A program made the position numbers and the translations under genes. Below, in pieces: positions 60,161 to 64,000 of a DNA stretch of 64,000 bases. How positions within the stretch are numbered: position 1 is the stretch's first letter; each line of letters begins with the position of its first letter. The notes below the pieces were generated by a model. The model worked only from the letters and a program-made list of their open reading frames with translations, was not told the origin of the DNA and did not search any database. Source of the DNA: JBFLVU01 sp037444825 (lineage in GTDB: Bacteria; Acidobacteriota; UBA4820; DSQY01); the NCBI GenBank assembly GCA_037444825.1, contig JBBILR010000006.1:1-64000 (forward strand). The letters are read 5' to 3'.

Positions 60161-60859
60161 GTGGCCTTGCTCCTCTTCGACGTCGACGGAACGCTGGTGC
60201 GGCCCCTGGGGATCGGCCGGAGGGCCTTTCTCGAGGCCCTCGCCGATTTCCCCGAAGCCCACGGTGACGTGCCCCGCTTTCCTTACGACGGCCTTTTAGA
60301 CGGGGAGATCGCCCGGGCCACGCTCCTGGCGTTGGGGATCCCCCCCACTTCGGAACGGTTGTCCCGCCTCCTCGACTCCTACGCCGCCCACCTGGAGACA
60401 GAAACCTTCCCACCCCCTCCGGAGTGCCGTTGCGAAGGTGCGGCCGAATTCCTCGAGACGGCCCGGTCCCGGGGCCACGCCCTGGCCCTCCTGACGGGCA
60501 ACGTCCGGCGGGGGGCGGAGGTGAAGCTCCGGGCCGCGGCCCTCGACGGCTACTTTCGGAGCGACGGCGCGCTCCTCGGCGCCTTCGGGGAGGACGGGAC
60601 CCGGCGGGAGGATCTCGTGGCCGTGGCGCTCCGCCGGTGCGCCGCCGCCGGCCAGTCTTTCACCCGCGAGGCAGCGTGGATCGTCGGGGACTCCACGCGG
60701 GACGTGGAAGCGGCCCGCAGGGGGGGCGTTCGCTGCGCCGCCGTGGCCACCGGCCACACCCCGGTGGACCTCCTGCGCCGTGCCGCGCCGGACCTTTGTT
60801 TGAGGAGCCTCCGGGAGGGGGAGGCGCTCCTCGCGGCCCTCGAGGGGACCCCGCCATGA
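60161..60859 (+). CDS. HAD-superfamily phosphatase (phosphoglycolate phosphatase-like)
   Basis: About 232 residues. HAD motifs: LLFDVDGTLV, LALLTGNVRRGAE, a Lys in VKLRAAAL, and IVGDSTRDVEAA. The cap between motifs I and II is helical, as in Gph. The GTG at 60161 is taken as the start, with GGGAGG upstream and a TACACT (-10-like) at 60133-60138. Its stop overlaps the selA ATG by 4 bases; being coupled to selA raises the possibility of a role in selenium or phosphoserine metabolism, which is only a suggestion. Confidence 0.82.
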   Translation: MALLLFDVDGTLVRPLGIGRRAFLEALADFPEAHGDVPRFPYDGLLDGEIARATLLALGIPPTSERLSRLLDSYAAHLETETFPPPPECRCEGAAEFLETARSRGHALALLTGNVRRGAEVKLRAAALDGYFRSDGALLGAFGEDGTRREDLVAVALRRCAAAGQSFTREAAWIVGDSTRDVEAARRGGVRCAAVATGHTPVDLLRRAAPDLCLRSLREGEALLAALEGTPP

Positions 60860-62238
60860 GCGCCCGCCCTCCTCGGATGGACCGCCTGTTGGCCTCTCCG
60901 GAGGGGCAGGCCCTGAGGGTTCGCTTCGGCGGGCCGGAGACCAAGCGGGTTCTGAGGGAGGTCCTTCAGGAACGAACCCGTTCCTGGCGGGAGGGGGGTC
61001 CGGTCCCCGGGGAGGGGGAGGTCCTCGAAGAGGCGGGCCGGAGGCTCGAGGCCCTCTTCCGCCCGCCCCTCCGGAGGGTCCTCAACGCCACGGGGGTGAT
61101 CCTCCACACCAACCTGGGGCGGGCCCCCCTCTCCCCCGCCCTCCTCCGGGAGGTGGCGGAGGTCCTCTCGGGGTACACCGACCTGGAGCTGGACCTTTCC
61201 GAGGGGGAGCGCGGCCACCGGGACGCCGCCCTCGAGCGGCTCCTCCGGCGCCTCTTCGACACCGACTACGCGGTGCTGGTGGTCAACAACAACGCCGCCG
61301 CCACCCTTCTCCTGCTCAACACCTTCTCCGCCGGGCGGGAGACGCTGGTGAGCCGCGGGGAACTGGTGGAGATCGGAGGCGGCTTCCGCATGCCGGAGGT
61401 CATGCGGGCCTCGGGGGCACGCCTCAAGGAGGTGGGCACCACCAACCGCACCCGCCCCGCCGATTTTCGGAAGGCCGCGGGGCCGGAAAGCGGGCTCCTC
61501 CTCAAGGTCCACACCAGCAACTACCGGATCGTGGGCTTCACCGAGGAGGTCTCCCTCCGGGACCTCGTCCTCTTGGGCCGGGAGCTCGGCCTCCCGGTGG
61601 CCTTCGACCTCGGCTCGGGCCTGCTCTGGGAAGGCCTGGAGAAGCTGCTGCCCCACGAGCCCACGGTGGTCGGGGCCCTCCGGGAGGGACCGGACGCCGT
61701 CTGCTTCAGCGGAGACAAGCTCCTGGGGGCCTGCCAGGCCGGGATCCTGCTGGTGAAGCCCCGGTGGGCCGAGGCCTTCCGAAAAAACCCCCTCACCCGG
61801 GCCCTCCGGGTGGACAAGGTCACCTACGCCCTGCTGGGCGCGGTGGCGGGTCGGTACCTGAAGGACCGGCCGGAGGAGGTTCCCGCCCTAGCCCTCTTCG
61901 CCCGCTCGGAGCGGGAGCTCCGCCGCCGGGCCCGGCGCCTTGGCCGCCGTCTCTCGGCCCTCCGCCCGGGGGTTTTCGACCTCGAGGTGGTGGAGGCCGA
62001 GGGCCGGAGCGGGGCCGGTTCGGCCCCCGTGACCCCCCTCCCCTCCCCGGCCCTGGCGGTGGCGCCCCGCGGGGGCTCCGCCGAGGAGCTGGACCGTTTC
62101 CTGAGGACCGGCGGCGACCCGCCGGTCCTGGCCCAGGTGGCCGAGGGCCGGGTCCTCCTCCACCTGCGGACCCTCCTCCCGGGGGAGGAGGCCCTTCTCG
62201 CCGGCCGCCTCCTCGCCTTTCCCGGGGGCCGGAGCTAA
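60856..62238 (+). CDS. selA: L-seryl-tRNA(Sec) selenium transferase SelA
   Basis: 460 residues. This PLP enzyme converts Ser-tRNA(Sec) to Sec-tRNA(Sec). Conserved blocks: RRVLNATGVILHTNLGRAPLS, YTDLELDLSEGERGHRD, VVNNNAAATLL, SRGELVEIGGGFRMPEV, EVGTTNRT, the PLP lysine in CFSGDKLLGACQAG, and GRYLKDRPEEVP. The presence of selA implies that selenoproteins are made. Its usual partners selB, selC and selD are not in the window. No in-frame UGA was noticed in the redox genes here. Confidence 0.95.
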   Translation: MSARPPRMDRLLASPEGQALRVRFGGPETKRVLREVLQERTRSWREGGPVPGEGEVLEEAGRRLEALFRPPLRRVLNATGVILHTNLGRAPLSPALLREVAEVLSGYTDLELDLSEGERGHRDAALERLLRRLFDTDYAVLVVNNNAAATLLLLNTFSAGRETLVSRGELVEIGGGFRMPEVMRASGARLKEVGTTNRTRPADFRKAAGPESGLLLKVHTSNYRIVGFTEEVSLRDLVLLGRELGLPVAFDLGSGLLWEGLEKLLPHEPTVVGALREGPDAVCFSGDKLLGACQAGILLVKPRWAEAFRKNPLTRALRVDKVTYALLGAVAGRYLKDRPEEVPALALFARSERELRRRARRLGRRLSALRPGVFDLEVVEAEGRSGAGSAPVTPLPSPALAVAPRGGSAEELDRFLRTGGDPPVLAQVAEGRVLLHLRTLLPGEEALLAGRLLAFPGGRS

Positions 62239-62296
62239 GAGCCGGCGGATGTGGGGCATTTGGCCCCTTCCCCCCGCCGACGAGGGGGCCCTTGTT

Positions 62297-62325
62297 TTGG
62301 ACCTTTGGCCCAAACGGACTATATT
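62297..62325 (+). promoter_or_regulatory. Promoter of the P-loop protein/2-oxoacid:ferredoxin oxidoreductase operon
   Basis: TTGGAC (62297-62302), 17 bases, TATATT (62320-62325), 57 bases before the ATG at 62383. This AT-rich -10 stands out in the GC-rich setting. Confidence 0.65.
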
Positions 62326-62382
62326 GTTCGCCTTCGCCCGCCCCGGTCCCCGGCCGGGAAGGCACGCACGGAGGCCACGACG

Positions 62383-63150
62383 ATGGTTGCGCCCGTACGG
62401 AGGGGAGAATCCTGCGCCGGTGCCTACGGCGAGGTCTTTTCCCGCCGGGTGACGGTGCTGGGGGGCCACTTCGGCTCCGGCAAGACCGAGATGACCCTCT
62501 CGGCGGCCCTGGCCCTCGCGAAGAGCGCCCCGGCGCTTTCCCTCGTGGACCTGGACGTGGTGAAGCCGTACCTCCGCTCCCGTTCCGCCCGGGAAATCTT
62601 GAAGGAGGCCGGGGTGGAACTGGTGGCGCCCCTGGGGGAGTACGCCTCCGCGGACCTCCCCATCGTCCTTCCCGAAATCCGGGCCCGCCTCGTGGACCCG
62701 GACCGCAAGATCCTTCTGGACGTGGGGGGGGACGACCTGGGGGTGAGGGCGTTGGCCTCCCTCCGCGACGCGGTGCCCGAGACCCAGACGGACTTCTTCC
62801 TGATCCTGAACTTCAACCGGCCCCTGACCCCCGATGCGGCCTCCGCCGCCGACATGGCCCTTCGGATCGCCGCCGCCTCGCGCCTTCGCCCCACGGGCCT
62901 GCTGGCCAACACCCACCTCATGGGCGAGACGACGAGGGAGGTGGTCCTCGGGGGGCTCCGGCTCGCCGAGGAGGCGGGAAGGGCCCTGGGCCTGCCCGTG
63001 CGGGGGGTGGGGGTGCCGGAGGCCCTGGCGGACGACCTTCTGGGGCGCACCGGCGGCGTCCCGGTCCTTCCGGTGCGCCGGATCGTCCGCCCGCCCTTCG
63101 AGATGGACCGGGAGAGGCGCACCGTGGGGCCTCTCTTCGTGGTGGGATGA
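62383..63150 (+). CDS. P-loop nucleotide-binding protein upstream of the 2-oxoacid:ferredoxin oxidoreductase genes
   Basis: About 255 residues with a SIMIBI/CobQ-like fold. Walker A is GGHFGSGKTEMTL (intact), the switch strand is LSLVDLDVVKPYLRSR, and Walker B is ILLDVGGDDLG. The downstream LLANTHLMGETTREVV and VPVLPVRRIVRPPFEM complete the fold. Related proteins often sit just before kor/vor operons in anaerobes; a maturation or regulatory role is assumed, not shown. The ATG has GGAGG 8 bases upstream. It precedes the ferredoxin subunit gene by 42 bases. Confidence 0.72.
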   Translation: MVAPVRRGESCAGAYGEVFSRRVTVLGGHFGSGKTEMTLSAALALAKSAPALSLVDLDVVKPYLRSRSAREILKEAGVELVAPLGEYASADLPIVLPEIRARLVDPDRKILLDVGGDDLGVRALASLRDAVPETQTDFFLILNFNRPLTPDAASAADMALRIAAASRLRPTGLLANTHLMGETTREVVLGGLRLAEEAGRALGLPVRGVGVPEALADDLLGRTGGVPVLPVRRIVRPPFEMDRERRTVGPLFVVG

Positions 63151-63192
63151 GCGGGCCGGCCTCTGCGGCCCTCTACCGGTAAGGAGCGCGAC

Positions 63193-63426
63193 GTGCCCCG
63201 GATCGTGATCGACCCCGAGCGGTGCAAGGGCTGCGAGCTGTGCGTGAAGGCCTGTCCCCAGCAGATCCTCGGCATGGGGAAGGAGATCAACTCCAAGGGT
63301 TACTTCTACGCCCGGGTGGTGGAGCAGAAGCGGTGCATCGGGTGCCGCCTCTGCTGCATCACCTGCCCGGACGTGGCCATCGAGATGCGCGTCCACGGCA
63401 CCCTCTACCATTACTTCGCCTACTGA
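63193..63426 (+). CDS. 2-oxoacid:ferredoxin oxidoreductase delta subunit (2x[4Fe-4S] ferredoxin)
   Basis: 77 residues with two [4Fe-4S] motifs, CKGCELCVKACP and CIGCRLCCITCP. This is the KorD/VorD subunit that passes electrons from the thiamine-diphosphate site to free ferredoxin. It starts with GTG after AAGGAGCG. The alpha subunit follows 11 bases on. Gene order (delta, alpha, then expected beta and gamma) is that of the four-subunit 2-oxoglutarate or branched-chain 2-oxoacid enzymes. Confidence 0.93.
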   Translation: MPRIVIDPERCKGCELCVKACPQQILGMGKEINSKGYFYARVVEQKRCIGCRLCCITCPDVAIEMRVHGTLYHYFAY

Positions 63427-63437
63427 AGGGAGCGGCC

Positions 63438-64000
63438 ATGGCCAAGAAACTGATGAAGGGCAGCGAGGCCATCGGCGAGGCCGCGGTCCAGGCGGGCTGC
63501 CGCCTCTTCTTCGGCTACCCCATCACCCCGCAGAACGAGATCCCCGAGTACCTTTCCCACCGCCTGCCCCAGGTGGGGGGCACCTTCGTCCAGGCGGAGA
63601 GCGAGGTGGCGGCCTCCAACATGCTGTACGGGGCGGCGGGGAGCGGGGAGCGGGTCTTCACCTCCTCCAGCTCCCCGGGGATCTCCCTGATGCAGGAGGC
63701 CATCTCCTACATCGCCGGGAGCGAGCTGCCCTGCGTCATCGTGAACATCATGCGGGCGGGGCCGGGCCTGGGCGGAATCCTGCCCTCCCAGTCGGACTAC
63801 TTCCAGGCCACCAAAGGGGGCGGCCACGGGGACTACCGGCTTCTCGTCCTGGCCCCCTGGTCGGTCCAGGAGGCCGCGGACCTGGTCCAGGACGCCTTCG
63901 ACCTGGCGGACTACTACCGCAACCCCGTGATGATCCTGGGGGACGGCCTCATCGGCCAGATGATGGAGCCGGTGGAGTTCAAGGAGCGGAAGCCCATCAA
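63438..64000 (+). CDS. 2-oxoacid:ferredoxin oxidoreductase alpha subunit, 3' truncated by the window edge
   Basis: The first ~187 residues of a KorA/VorB-type subunit: KKLMKGSEAIGEAAVQAGCR, FFGYPITPQNEIPEYL, FVQAESEVAASNMLYGAAG, RVFTSSSSPGISLMQEAISY and MRAGPGLGGILPSQSDYFQ. This subunit binds the thiamine diphosphate pyrimidine end and the substrate. The frame is open to the end of the window. Whether 2-oxoglutarate, 2-oxoisovalerate or another acid is used cannot be told from this part; icd in the same window makes 2-oxoglutarate use attractive (inference). Confidence 0.95.
   Translation, partial: MAKKLMKGSEAIGEAAVQAGCRLFFGYPITPQNEIPEYLSHRLPQVGGTFVQAESEVAASNMLYGAAGSGERVFTSSSSPGISLMQEAISYIAGSELPCVIVNIMRAGPGLGGILPSQSDYFQATKGGGHGDYRLLVLAPWSVQEAADLVQDAFDLADYYRNPVMILGDGLIGQMMEPVEFKERKPI

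Overview
The window is 64 kb of very GC-rich, tightly packed bacterial DNA. Most neighbouring genes overlap by 1-8 bases through ATGA, GTGA or TGATG junctions. The organism is Gram-negative: there are an LpxH-type lipid A enzyme, a heptosyltransferase, a LolA-type lipoprotein carrier, a porin and a second large beta-barrel protein. Its energy metabolism looks anaerobic or facultative: a molybdopterin reductase operon, the start of a 2-oxoacid:ferredoxin oxidoreductase operon, ferredoxins and selA. DUF4388 proteins, PKD-rich secreted proteins, zinc-finger/T2SS-ATPase hybrids and a bacterial microcompartment together suggest Acidobacteriota or a related deep phylum. That assignment is inference; there is no rRNA here to settle it.

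Layout. 1-6.8 kb (+): end of a cell-wall amidase, an MsbA-like exporter, a DUF1844 protein, a membrane TPR/zinc-finger protein and a DUF4388/pseudopilin-like fusion. 6.8-10.1 kb (-): nrdR-hsp20-lon. 10.1-17.4 kb (-): rhomboid, NFACT protein, periplasmic binding protein, chemoreceptor, CheW, a DeoC-like protein and a flippase-like protein. 17.4-23.9 kb (-): six genes for a periplasmic molybdopterin reductase (c-type cytochrome, porin, catalytic, FeS and NrfD subunits, chaperone). 24.2-25.9 kb (+): polyprenyl synthase and a HAD hydrolase. 25.9-30.0 kb (-): binding lipoprotein, sensor kinase and receiver-kinase hybrid. 30.1-34.9 kb (-): a giant secreted PKD protein with its own terminator, fed by three candidate tandem promoters. 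35.6-38.5 kb (+): a MinD/J-domain/RodZ-HTH fusion and a glutamate-cysteine ligase.

38.7-41.9 kb: a tRNA-Arg, a TPR protein, then a compact microcompartment locus (class II aldolase, one BMC-H, three BMC-P and a PduM-like accessory protein) with no aldehyde dehydrogenase in view. 42.0-47.3 kb (-): heptosyltransferase, 2-hydroxyacid dehydrogenase, a large outer-membrane protein and a ferredoxin. 47.5-52.5 kb: sigma-54 regulator, ttcA, two small envelope genes, trmH, lpxH (antiparallel overlap) and a YjbQ protein. 52.6-58.0 kb (-): icd-hyp-purH-lolA-hyp-rlpA. 58.2-64 kb (+): a degenerate PilB/GspE-like protein, HAD phosphatase-selA, then a P-loop protein with the delta and alpha subunits of a 2-oxoacid:ferredoxin oxidoreductase running off the end.

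Regulation. Many promoters fit a housekeeping sigma pattern, TTGNNN-N16-18-TANNNT, with TACACT frequent as the -10. Three genes have a -10 box exactly 6 bases before the ATG and probably give leaderless mRNAs. The points most worth following are the minimal microcompartment with two possible encapsulation peptides, two proteins with destroyed nucleotide-binding loops, and the two modules that pair periplasmic binding proteins with signalling proteins. No CRISPR array, insertion sequence, integrase or rRNA was seen.
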